A stretch of 64,000 nt of DNA from Cordilura impudica (lineage: Eukaryota > Arthropoda > Insecta > Diptera > Scathophagidae): NCBI GenBank assembly GCA_963682025.1, contig OY821517.1, positions 26,269,620-26,333,619 on the forward strand, given 5' to 3'. The notes below the pieces were generated by a model. The model was not told the origin of the DNA. It searched no databases and saw nothing but the letters and a program-made list of their open reading frames with translations. The position numbers and the translations under genes were made by a program. The stretch's first letter is position 1. Each line of letters starts with the position of its first letter. Below are positions 33,841-46,800 of the stretch, piece after piece.

Positions 33841-34689
33841 GGAATATAAATTTTCTTTACACTGAATAGTTAATTTTTTTGATAGATTTACAAATGTTAT
33901 TTTCTTTGATTCTGTCAACCATTACAGAAATATTAATGTCAAATATAAAACTTTGAAATAATTACTTATTCTACGTAAAAATAAAATATTGTGCAATAGA
34001 AAATTTTTTTTTTAAATAAATGCCTTACATTAGTAGCAGCATCGCAAGAATCAGGTAATTTACTGGAACTTGATGATGGGTTGACGTCTTGATAATTGAA
34101 GGAATTATGATTGTTGAGGACTCTCCTTTTGCTGTTATTTCGGTGTAATTGTTTTTAGTTTATTTTATTATTTGATGTAATTTATTTCTTTTTAAGCTTT
34201 CAAATTTGAATAGTTTACTTCTTTGTTTTTCTTGACTCAAATTATTTAATGTTTTTTCGAATTGGTAAACAATTACGGAATGACGGACAAACAATAAACT
34301 TCAGTGCTACATCACTTGGAAGATCCGAAAAAATTATAATAAAATTAAAATAGAAACCTTGCGCTGAAACTCGTGGTAGATAGACCTCGAAAACGCACCT
34401 CAACCACTGATTCTCGTATTGTATTATTTGCCAAAAAGAATGCATTTATGTCATCAAAGGCTTTTCCGCAGAAATAAATAACGAATTCAGTGCAGTACAA
34501 TACAATTTGCCCGGTAGAGTCGGTAATGTTTAAAGGAAATTCAATAGCTTTATCTTAGTTGAAAAACTAATAAAAAAAAGGAAGGGCTATTAATTTGAAC
34601 AGCTATTCACACATTTTAATTAACACTTTAGATGCAAAAGACGTGCAAATTTAACGAATGAAGAATGAATATTAATATCAAACATTATA
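33841..34689. other. Unassigned DNA beyond gag
   Basis: Expected place for the leader and 5' LTR, but no sequence matching the LTR at 25200-25472 was found. No gene. Confidence 0.35.
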
Positions 34690-35210
34690 TATTCTGTAAA
34701 TAATGACTTCCAACACAGGCTATCAAAAGCCAAACAAGCACTCGGCACCCTGAATAACATACAGAGACCATCAAACATCTCATTAAGGACGAAAATTCGC
34801 CTATTCAACGTTGTTATATGGGTGCGAAAGTTGGAGCATATCGGCTGGTGATGAACAACGCCTTCAAGCATTCGCGAATCGCTGTCTTCGTCGCCTCTTG
34901 CGCATTTTTTGGCCTGAAGTTATTACCAACAATGAGCTGTGGTTTAGAACAAACCAATCACTTATAACAGAGGACATTAAGATGCGTAAATATAGATGGC
35001 TCGAATACACACTAAGAAAACCTTCAGATGATGTCGCAAGAAAAGTCCTTGATTTCAACCCTTAAGGGAATAGAACACCGGGACGCCCGCGCAATACCTG
35101 GAAGAAAAGGAAATCAGAAACGCCGGAAAAAGTTGGAGTAAAATAAGACAGTTAGCGTTAGATAGAGCTAGATGGAGATTATTTTTCACGGCCCTATGTT
35201 AGGATTAAAT
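34690..35210 (+). pseudogene. Non-LTR reverse transcriptase C-terminal fragment
   Basis: Frames read RLSKAKQALGTLNNIQRPSN then LYGCESWSISAGDEQRLQAF, CLRRLLRIFWP and KYRWLEYTLRKP. This is the C-terminal thumb region of RTE/R2-like endonuclease-RT proteins, ending at 'tatgttagg'. It is followed at 35240 by another, longer copy of the same type. Confidence 0.65.
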
Positions 35211-35239
35211 ATATAAATAATGACTTTAGAATTCAACCG

Positions 35240-37070
35240 ATATTTCTCTATGTGTAAAAGATAATATTAATTATATAATCTAATTAAAGGAAATCAAAAT
35301 AGAGCTAGAACGCGTGGAGAGACGAAAACGTTAGCAGAAGCTTATATGCATCACGATAAGTTAGTGAAGCGGGGCGCCAGGAAGGTGGCAAGAGAAGGTG
35401 GCATGGTTCAAAGATCTATACGCTGTCACAAAAAAGCTTACAGGTAAAAACTTTTTGAACTCCAAACTATTGAAGAGCAGCGACGGAGTGTTATGCACTT
35501 GAAGAGGTGAGCAAATGGAAGTATGGAGACAACATTACTCTAGCATGCTATCCAATCCCACAATAAATCCCGTAAGAGTACGCTACTGCACTACCCACAG
35601 AGTGAAACAAGACATTTCCATAGAATGCCCTGAAATTACGGAAATAATTAATGCTGTCAATGCCTTGAAGACTAATTAGGTCCCTGGAGTTGATAACGTT
35701 GCCCCAGAGACGTTAAAAGCTGTTATTCTTCTACAATTACTTCTACCTCATATGGAGAGCTAAAGAAAGATATCATAGTCAATAGCCCTAAAAAAGACGA
35801 CCTTACCGAATGCAGTTACTGGCAAGGCATCACGGTCCTTAGTGCAGTCAACAAGGTAATTGCGCACATTATAAACAAAAGGGTAGCTGAAGCTGTACTC
35901 CCAGATCTCAGACAAGAACAGATTGGCTTCCGCCCACACAAATCTTGCGTCGACCACATAAACAGTCTTCGTATAATCATCGAGCAGTCAGCCGAATGGC
36001 AATATCCCCTCTACATAATATTTATAGATTTCGAAAAGGCGTTCGACACCCTGAGCCACCACGCAATATGTAACGCACTTGCCTGCAAAGGTGTGCCACA
36101 AAAAATTATTAGGCTAATCCAATCCTTGTGTCAGAATGTTAAATGCCGAGTTGTCCACTGAGCAACAGCTTTAATGTCTTAAGTGGTTCGACAAGGATGT
36201 ATACTAACTCCTCTTCTATTTAACATCGTACTTGACATCATTGTACGTAATGCTACAGCAGAAAATATAGGTATAAGGAAGGAATCAACCCACATCTGGA
36301 GAGCCTGGAATATGCTGATGATATATGCCTCTTATCGAACAGTTATCGACACGCGTCAGCTAAACTCAAATCGCTTGAGAACGAAGCTTTAAAAGGCGGG
36401 TTAAAAATAAACATAAAAAAGTAAGGTTATGCGCTGCAACACTCTTAACAACACAAAACTTTGAATACAGAATGTTCAGCTGGAAGAAGTTAACACATTA
36501 TGTTCCCTGGGTAGCTTACTAAGAAAAACAGGCGGCTGCAGTGATGATGTATCATTCCGAATCTCAAAGGCTAACCAGTCATTTGGTATCTTACGACCTG
36601 TGTATGGAAGTCTACTGTTATCTCGAAACGTACTAAGATCAGCATATTTAATTCCTGTGTGAAATCACATCTCCTTTACGCCTGCGAATCCTGGAACAGG
36701 ACTTGCACGATATGAACAGGATACAGATATTCATCAACCGCTATCTGCGAAGAATCTTAAAAATGTTTTGGCCAAACATGATTTCCAATATCGAATTATG
36801 GGAGCAAACATACCAACGCCCAATACACATTGAGATTCTAAATCGTAAATGGCGCTGGATTGGTCACAAGCTCCGCAGACCAAATGGCGACACGGACACG
36901 AAGAGTTGGGCGACCGTCATACACCTGGAGACGGCAACTTGAAGCTGAAATTACTCAAAGCGGCTTAAGCTGGTGTGAAATAAAAAACCTTGCATCGAGA
37001 TGGACCGATTGGAGAGTATTCATTGCAACCAAAGGATATAATATATATATATAATATATATATATATAAA
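35240..37070 (+). pseudogene. Non-LTR retrotransposon (RTE-like) RT, 5'-truncated
   Basis: Blocks in order across frames: IECPEITEIINAVNALKTN, VPGVDNVAPETLKA, CSYWQGITVL, VIAHIINKRV, EQIGFRPHKSCVDHI, IFIDFEKAFDTLSHHA (catalytic-fold motif A), VRQGCILTPLLFNIVLD, and the C-terminal RKWRWIGHKLRRPNGD. The catalytic 'YADD' block is frameshifted (YASYRT region). It ends in a TA-rich microsatellite tail at 37036-37070. At least four lesions. Confidence 0.7.
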
Positions 37071-37853
37071 ATAAGTTTGTGTTGAAATCTATCCTATCTT
37101 GTTAAGGTAAATTAAAATATATTTTCCTCATTATAAATGAAATCGGCAGATGTGTCCTTTTAAAGTTGTGTTCATTAGAGGGTTAAGTGTGGCATTGGAC
37201 GGAATAGCAACAAGTGAATTTTTAATGCAAAAATTCATTAATTACTGATTAGAAAAGTTTCAGAAAAATAATGAATAATTTGGTAATTGTTAATATTATT
37301 CATAAATAGACCAAACAATTTATGTCACTTAAGGAAATTTTAATTATATGGTATCAATGCCTTAATTAAATGTTTTAAATTGCTTCGTGTCAATTAATAC
37401 ACTCGTAAGAACTAGCTTATTAAATTGTTCACAGTATTCCTTAACTATTTTAAAGGATAATAACAAGACAAGCGCGATTATTAGTAAGAGTTGTAAATTT
37501 CAAAAACAATAAAATGAAATATATTTACTAAGACTAGAAAACTGAAACTTTCAATAAAAAATGCATAAAATTTTGATTTAAAAAAAGCTAGATTAATACA
37601 TTTATTAAAAAAAAAATATATATTAACTAAAACTTTTTAAATAAAACAACATAATTTATGGACGAGAAGAATAAATAAAAAAATCAATATAATTCAATGA
37701 GCAACTCAAAAAAAAAAAGCAATAGCAAAATAGCAATAGCAATATAGCTATTTTAATATAAATATTAAATATTGAGATTGCAAAACATCTGAAAGTCGAT
37801 TTAAATTAATATATATTTCTAAACTTTCACATTCTATTTCACAGTTTCGAAAA
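37071..37853. promoter_or_regulatory. 5' flank of the complete odorant receptor
   Basis: AT-rich. It shares with 57750-58170 and 58220-58660 the word order 'aatgaataattt', 'taataacaagacaagcgcga', 'gattattagtaagagttgta' and 'aaatatatttac', so the flank was duplicated with the gene. Any core promoter would lie near 37750-37850, but no clear TATA/initiator pair is evident. Confidence 0.45.
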
Positions 37854-40800
37854 ATGCCCAGAAATTTTGAAGAGATCATTAATCTTCCTTATGAACTTCT
37901 CAAATCGATTGGTTATGATTTTTTGGATAAAACTAAACCAATATGGCTGAAAGGCGCAATGCGATTATATTTAATTGTCTCGCTACTATCTTGTAGCTAC
38001 GTAACGTATTACGCTGTGATTGTAACAATCAATGAATTATTGGCCGGAGTATTAAATAAAACGCTATTTTATCGTCATTTAACCGATATTAACTTTAATG
38101 TTATAGGGTTTTTAAAATGTTTCTACTTCGTCCGACAACTACAACAAAATAAGAGAATTTGTAAAGAATTTCGCATAATATTTCCGAAATCTCGCAAAGA
38201 ACATGAACAATATCGTAGCCAGGATTACTTTTGGCCGAAATGGATAAAATTTGTATTGTATTTTTACTTTTGTGCCGTTTCACTTATAATATTTGCACCT
38301 ATAGTCGTGGCCATTTGTGGTTATGTGTTCCAATATTTTAAGGTGGGTTATGCAACAGCAAGATTTTCTTATCTTAAAGTCTATGACCTAGAATACACCA
38401 TTGACCACCAAAGTCCGTTGGCCTATTGTTTCTTGTATACATTGGAAGCGATGAATGGTCATTTCGGTACGGTCTTTAATATTTGCCCAGATATATGGCT
38501 GGTGGCATATGCCATGCAATTGTGTATGCATTTTGATTTTATAGCCAGATCATTGGAATCATACGAACCGATGGAAGAGAAGTCCTTTAAGGATTGTCAA
38601 TATATTGGAGTTTTAATAGAGAAGCATCAAATTCTATTGAAGTGAGTATTTCTTGCAGCTACCAAAATAGTTTTTTCAAGAATTTATTTATTTTTTCTTG
38701 TTTTATTTTTTACAACGTCATATATTTATATACGAGTAGTCAGATCTTTTAAGATTGAATTTTAATTTGAATGTCCTAAAAAACTAAATCAAATTTTTTA
38801 GTTCATTTGTCATTGAAAATTTTGAATTATAGTTTTAGAATTTATTTACGGTCATATGACCTAGAAAAAATATGATCTAGTATCCTAACCTATTTATTTA
38901 TTTATTTTTTCTATACACAAACTACGCATCTCATTACATTTCCAGTTGTGTGGCAAAAAGATATTTTTGTCAGATGTGATTTTTGTGCAAATAATCAAAC
39001 AGTTCACTGTGGTTCAAAATGAGATTTTTTGGCATAAAGTCTAAATATTAAGATATTGATTTCAAAATCGGCATGGGTAATGGCTAATTTTTTGGACGAA
39101 CTGGACCACGCCTTTGCCCCGCCAATTTAATGTTCATTTTTAAAAAGGGTATAAAAATATAATTTTTATTTAAATAATTTTAGAAACGACTTCTTTATTT
39201 TATTTAAAGTCTTAATCAATAATGTTACATTTTTTTTTACATCTGCTTATATTAAGTTTGCAATTATTTAATTTCTATATGTTAAACTCCAAATAACCAA
39301 GGTTCAGAAAATGCATACATGAAACATACAATGTTCTGTTCAAAAGCAGCCAACACATATCTTTATTTTCATATCAATTATGTGCGTTTCTAAATTTTCT
39401 ACGGTGCCCAACACAATCATGACTGTGTTCGTTTTAATATTTCGTTATTTACACGAACATTTTTCTATCACGTATTTTTTGTTTCGAACACACATAAACC
39501 ACACAGATTCGAGTGTTGCTTTATTTGAAGTTCGTGTTCTGGTACGTGTACTAAGAAAAAACAGAACATGTACAATAATTAGGTTCGAGTTCAGTTATAT
39601 TTTAAGTCGTGTTCTGGCTCATGTACTAAGAAAAAATAGAACATGTACAATGAACAGGTTCGAGTTCAGTTATATTTTAAGTCATGTTCTGGCTCGTGTA
39701 CTAAGAAAAAATAGAACATGTACAATAAACAGGTTCGAGTTCAGTTATGTTTTAAATTCGTGTTCTGGCTCGTGTACTGCGAAAAATTGAAACATCAATT
39801 CGCGATCTGATACACCCCGATAAAAACGACGACAATTGTTTCAACCAAATTGATTAATATTTCATTGACCCTTTTTTATGACTTACGTTGCAAATTGTTT
39901 ACAATTGTTGGCCATTTTTTTGTGATTTACGTTGAAATTATTTACAATTGTTTTTATTGACTGGTTTTTATTTTAATAAAAGATGGTAATAAAATACTTA
40001 AGACACAAAAACTGCACACTGCACTTAAATCTTTCTAGCAGGTTTCAATCAGACAATAAAAATTTTTTCGTTTCGCTATTAAAAGTTGCGTATTCTTTAT
40101 AGCAAAACTTATTTCTGTTATTGCTTTTCAATTTTTTTAATTTTCACAAAATATTTGCAATTTACACAATAACCACAGTCCACTTATAGATGACGATCTA
40201 ATGAAAACTGAACCACTTTTAATGAATAAATGACGCACGCACTCGCTATTTGTTGCAAAATCAATTGCGTGAAATTGTAACACTTGCAAGCAATTGTAAC
40301 GTAAGTCATAAAAAAGGGACAATAAAATATGAAAATATTTTTTTAGGTTTTTTTTATTGACACTCATTGTGTTTTTACGCAAAAAATCCCAAAAACTCAT
40401 TGAGAAAAGGATTGTGCATTGACACTAATTGGTTCGCAAATTAAGGGTGGGTGATTGTGTTTTTATACCCTCTACCACTATGTGGTTTGGGTATAATGAC
40501 TTTGTGCTGCTGTTTGTAACAACCAAAAATATTTGACCTAGACCCATCTTTAATTATACCGATCGAATCAGAATCACTTTCTGAGTTGATTTAACAATGT
40601 CCGTCCGTCCGTCCGTCCGTCCGTCCGTCTGTGTGTCCATGTAAACCTTGTAATCAAACTGCAGGTCGCAAATATGAATATATTTTGATGAAATTTGGTA
40701 TGTAAGCTTTTATCGGCCATGGGATGAACGCTATTGAAATTGGTAAGAATCGGTCCATGTTCAGACCTAGCCCCCATACAAAACCCCTATGAAATCGACA

Positions 40801-43800
40801 TAAATTGCCATAAGATCCAAATTGTCATATAGATCTTTTTCAAATTGGGTTTGTATGCGTTCACTACATCCATTAATGAGTAGTCTAAAAATGATCCCTT
40901 TGGCCCCATATAGAGCTGCTTCCCGATCTTCACTTGAATCTATTAAAAAACAAAAATATTGCACTGATTCTTCTCAAATTTTGTTTGTATATATTTTTGC
41001 AAAATAAAAGAGACTTTACCAAACATGATCAGGATCGGTCCATTTTTGGACCAAGTCCCCATATAGATATATCATCCGATATGAACTTTTTCATATCTGC
41101 AGCCAAAAAAATTAATAAAAATCCCACTCAAATTTGGTTTTTGCTTATTTTCTATGTCCAGTTGGTTGGGCCTAAGAGATAGAGTTTCTAAACGCATGGT
41201 ATAGGGTATCGTATAGTCGGTCTAGACCGACTATAATTTTCTTACTTGTTTATTATGCAAAATTTGTTTGTGTCTAAAGTTATTTGTTACCAAAAAAAAA
41301 TGTTTGCAAAAGATCCTAACAACCAACAAGTGTGTCTTTTATGCCGCAAAATTGGGTTTTTCGTCTATGACACTAATTGGTTGCGAAAATAGGGATGGTT
41401 AATGCAAAAAAAACCTAACAACCAACAAGTGTAACTTTTATGATGCTAAATAGTTTTTGTGTCTTAAGTATTTTATATAAAAACAAGTAAGAAAATTATA
41501 GTCGGTCTAGACAGACTATACGATACCCTATACCATGCGTCTAGAGACCCTCTCTCAGGCCCAACTAACTGGATATAGAAAATAAGCATAAACCAAATTT
41601 GAGTGGGATTTTTATTAATTTTTTCGGCTGCAGGTATGAAAAAGTTCATATCGGATGCTATATCTATATGGGGACTAGGCCCAAAAATGGATCGATCCTG
41701 ACCACGTTTGGTAAGGTCTCTTGTACTTTGCAAAAATATATACAAACAAAATTTTAGAAGAATTAGTGCAATATTTTTGTCTTTTGATAGATTTAAGTGA
41801 AGATCGGGAAGCAGCTCTATATGGGGCCTATGACTAAGAGTTGTCCAATAGGGATCATTTTTGGACTACTGATTAATGGATGTAATATATACATACAAAC
41901 ATACAGACTAAGATTTGTATTTGGATCTTATGGCAATATATGTTGATTTCATAGAGGTCATTTGTATGGGGGATAGGTCTGACAATGAACCGATTCTCAC
42001 CAATTTCAATAGCGTTCGTCCCATGGCCGATAAAAGATCAAATACCAAATTTCATCAAAATATATTCATATTTGCGACCCGCAGTTTGATTACAAGTAAT
42101 AATAATTTCAACGTAAATCACAAAAAAATGGCCAATAAAATTTTAAAATATTTGACAATTGTAAATAAACAATTTGCAACGTAAGTCATAAAAAGGGTCA
42201 ATAAAATTTTAATAAATTTGGTTGAAACAATTGTCGTCGTTTTTATCAGGGTGTATCAGATCGCGAATTGATGTTTAAATTTTTTGCAGTACACGAGCCA
42301 GAACACGAATTTAAAATATAACTGAACTCGAACCTGTTTATTGTACATGTTCTATTTTTTCTTAGTACACGAGCCAGAACACGACTTAAAATATAACTGA
42401 ACTCGAACCTGTTTATTGTACATGTTCTATTTTTTCTTAGTACACGAGCCAGAACACGACTTAAAATATAACTGAACTCGAACCTGTTTATTGTACATGT
42501 TCTGTTTTTTTTTCAGTACACGTGCCAGAACACGAACTTCAAATAAAGCAACACTCGAATCTGTGTGGTTTATGTGTGATCGAAACAAAAAATACGTGAT
42601 AGAAAAATGTTCGCGTAGATAACGAAATATTAAAACGAAACACAGTCATGATGTGTTCGGCACCGCACAAAATTTAGAAACACACATAATTGATATGAAA
42701 ATAAAAATATGTGGGTGGTGGTCTAAGTTATGTGTGTTTACATATATGTACGAGTTTTTTATTCAGTGTGTGTTCTTTTCTGAACTCTGTTCATAACACA
42801 GCAGAAATATGTAACAAACAAAAAAACAAATACGCAGCAACAATTTATTTGTGTGGTGATTGTTTATTGCACAATACATTCGCTGTATCGGCAATTGTTT
42901 ACACATGAACAGTTCATTGCACAACGTATGGGCAATGAACTTCACTGTAGTTTACCGTGTCAGCGAATGTTTGTACTTGAACATATTTTGGACAATGACA
43001 TTTAGTCGTAAACTGAAATACATTTATCAGTGACTAGTTAAATAAAGTTATCGTCCACCTTATGAATGTAATCACGCTACAAGGGTACCAAAAATATTTC
43101 TTCAGGTACAAAGTAAAGGTATGGAACATAAAGTTTTGAACTTTTCGGTTTTACCGCATACTCACAAGAAATCGCTATTCACATTTTATAGAATGTTATG
43201 GAGAAGTTCGCAATCAAAATTTAATATAGACGATAATATAATTTTTACGCGCGTCCAATTGAATTCTATCAATAAGTTTGAAACGTCATTTCTTTAATTC
43301 AATTCTATAAGAAACTCTTAAAACAAACTCTAAAAATCATATCCACGCATGAGGAGGGCTTATTCCATATTGAGGATAATTAGGCTTAACCTTAAAAACT
43401 CTAGAAATGAAGTCGCTTGATTTCAATAGCTACGTTGGTTTTGCTCCACATATCGGTCAAGACTGACAAGAATTTGTTCTAGTTAAAACATTCAATACTT
43501 CATCATAAGTGTTATATGTGTGTCATATTGGACGAATATTTCTCTGCTTTGATAAGTATATGAATAATGTTTTTGATTATCCAAATTTTCTTTTTCCTTC
43601 AATATAAGGCCTGTACTTTCTTTAAGGAACTCCATTTTTAAAGGCCGACAAAAATCCAGTCAGTTAGATTTTGTCGACCTTTATTCTATCAGTTTTATTG
43701 GAAGAATTGTAGTAACAAAAAGTGAATGGTCTATGGCAGCAGGCTCCTCATCCAATAGATATTGTTGTTTATACAAGCTTTGGCCTGTTGAGCCATCAAA

Positions 43801-46800
43801 CCCACAGCTCACAATTAGTTTACAATGTCCTATGTCTGGTTTCATTTCAAAGATCTCCTGCTGCATTGTGGTCTAATAAACTTTTGTAATGTCACTTCTG
43901 CCTTCGGAAAAACTTATTTCGGAAGGTCTGCATTTTAATTTTGATGCTAATACTTCCAGATATGAAATGCCACATCTGCGTTGTTTATTAAGTAGCATCA
44001 TGTTAATATATTGTTGTTTTGTTAATCCATTTTCAATCAAAAACGCTAAGGCAATATCAGCACATATTAGTAAAGGATCAATTGCTGTAAGTTTCTTTTT
44101 AACAACTTTTTCTGTACAAAGGCCATGTCTCTGTCTTTTAATTTTTTGGTCAAAAAAAAGCGGTGCTGAATGCTCTTATTCTAAAGCAAGCTCTGATGCA
44201 ATTTTTCTTTTTTAGAGAGGCCCCGCATCATTAAAATTTAATTTTGAGCGGCCCATTATATTTGGTAATCCCTTTTCGTGTTCATCACTTAGAATTACCA
44301 TATTTGATGCAAGCCATTTCGAATAAGTTACTTTGAAATTCTCCGACATTCGATTTTTTTTTTATCTGGGGTATTCAGATTTAGAAAATCGATTCAGTTT
44401 AATAATATAAACCCATAAAAAAAATTTATTTTACGCCATAAAAATCTCATTTTGTACCATAGTGCAGTGATTAATTGATATATTCGATTGGTAATTTTTT
44501 TGGTAAGTAGTTTGAAGTGTTTTGAAGTGAAATAAAGTGTTAGACGATCCATTTTTCTGCTTACCAACTTTTCGTTTTATGGATGCTCCTATCACATCAA
44601 TCGAACCTTTGCCATGAGAAGTTGCAAAATTATTTCATTCAATAACCTTGCAACCAAATTCGGAAACAAAATCAGGCAAACTTCGAGCAATTAGCTTATT
44701 TTATTAACAATCAAAGCAAATCAAAATTTTACCGTTAATTGATATTGGGTTGCTCTTTTGCATTTATTGTATAGTTAGTATTTGTTGCTGGTAAGGATTT
44801 GGTATAAGAGTGCAATTGCACAATTACTTTTATAAATGTAAATTGTAAAAAGAAGATACCCTTACAAATAAACAAAACCGGTAAAAACGTGATATTGAAC
44901 TTTGTAGCCCGATATATTGAAATCGCAACTAAAGAAACCTTTGAGCTTTTTAATTTCATTAATTTTGAATATTTGTCACTAATAATACAACTAAGAAAAA
45001 GCTGTTGGGGAATCTGAAAATTTTCGGTCTTGGTGGACCATTCTGTGGTAACAAGCGATAACCGCCTAAGTCGACTTAAGAACGATTTGAGTTATGTATG
45101 CTATCATATTCTAGTAACAATATGATAGCATATATTACACAGTACAACACATGATTTTGGGACTCAATTCTGACAATTGCATCTGAAAGTAGGCCCAAAA
45201 ATAAGAACTTCTGCATCATTCGTTTTGTCAAGTTGGCAGCCATTATAATTTAATGGCTATACGAATTTTTTTGCTCAAGGTGGATTTTTATCACTTTTTG
45301 TATATTTTAACTCGGTTATAACTCGGTAACCGTACGGAATATCTCTTTTGTGTCTGAAACAAAGTTGTAGATATTGAATAGGAGAAAAAAAGCGGAACAA
45401 ACCTACCCGAAAAAAGTGCATCCAGTGCCTTAAAAAGCGCAAAAATGCGTATTTATCCCCCATTTCCCCCCCCAGTTTCACTTTTTTTGTTAAATAACTG
45501 GATTACAAATCCACAAATATGCTGTTTTTTTCTCTTCACGAACCCACGACCCCCGCATGATAGGCGAGCACGCACCTACTCACCTACCGGGGCGATTCAT
45601 ATTACTGCTATTCTTACACAGAAAATATTAGATTTTTATTTGTTACCTATGCATGGAAACAAAATTTAGAACATTTTCAATTATTGTCAATATCCATCCT
45701 CGTTGAAGTTGACGCTTGTTATTCATATTCGTGGTCTGAGTCTACATCATCATCCGAGTTAGACATAATATTCAAGGGGGGCTTGTTGTCAGTGTGTCCA
45801 ACAATTTCAGTGCCATCTTCATCTTCGGTGCTTTCATCTTCAAACTGCATAATTTTAGAACACCAACAAACCTCCGCAAGCAATGCATCTAATTTTTTGC
45901 ATTTGAATCGCTTTTTCATTGGCATGGTCACCTGGTGGAACCTCTCTCTTTGTTCGTCCGATTCCTGAGGTAATTGTGCCAAAAAGGTATCAAGGTGGAA
46001 ATGCATGAAATGTAATTTTAACGTCATAGATGCATTGTATGCATATTAGAGTTGTCCTTAAAAATTAAATTGCGATTTTAGGGAGTGTCGGGATCCAGTT
46101 TGTTTCCTTTCTATATAAAACTAATAAATGTGAAGTTTGGGAACAACCGGATAAAGAAAAGTCACGCCGGAAATCGATTGAAAATTTCAAGTGTGTTTAT
46201 ACAGGTAAAAATATGTATTTTTTTCCGATTTTAGGAAAATATTGTTCTATAGTTGAATTTTTTCAACAAGTTGTTATATGAATCGATATCAGTACTAAAT
46301 TATCTTTTCAAACCAGACCACTTTTGTGCCAAAAAAAAAAAGGACCTCTAGGTCATGAAATGTGGTGATACTTTTTAAACTTTAACAATTTGATTAATAA
46401 AAGCCATAACTTTTTTTATCTCTATACTTATAAGTACTTATAAGTACCACGTCGCACAGTGGCGCCCGTAGAGCAAACGAGGTTGCAAAAATCAAAATTT
46501 TCATGTGCGCCGACGAAGTTTTGAATAAACCCATGTTATAGGAAACTTTTCAACGATTTCAAAGCCATAACGATTTAATAATATCACACTTTTAGTTAAG
46601 AAGATATAACCGTTCAAAGTTGACCGGCTTTCGGTTTTCAAAAAAACACACAATTTTTAGTCAATTTGTTGCGATTTCAGGTGTAATATCATGAAAAATA
46701 GGTAACGAATCGCCTTATTTTTTGTTTGTATTGATTGATGTATTTATTAAATGTATAATGATAAAAAAAAATTAACTGTTTGCTTTATGTTTCTCCTGGT

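Larger units (their letters stand above)
39350..42725. mobile_element. Foldback-like element with tandem-repeat arms
   Basis: The left arm (about 39350-39990) is nearly the reverse complement of the right arm (about 42105-42725). Each arm contains a roughly 65-bp tandem unit ('gtgttctggctcgtgtacta' ... 'caggttcgagttcagttata') present about 3.5 times. The inner arm segments share 'acaattgtcgtcgtttttat' (reverse complement on the left). The loop holds two opposed Helentron-like repeats. Long TIRs made of sub-repeats are a Foldback/Galileo trait, but a 7-9-bp target duplication was not established, so the class is tentative. The 136-codon frame at 39380 is just the repeats read through. Confidence 0.65.

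Noticed and set aside
39540..39780. Regular repeats considered as CRISPR array
   Set aside because: Units are tandem with no unique spacers, and the organism is eukaryotic.
39380..39790. 136-codon frame with repeated VLRKNRTCT blocks
   Set aside because: It is the roughly 65-bp tandem unit of the foldback arm read through; the mirror copy at 42.3 kb is not open in the same way.
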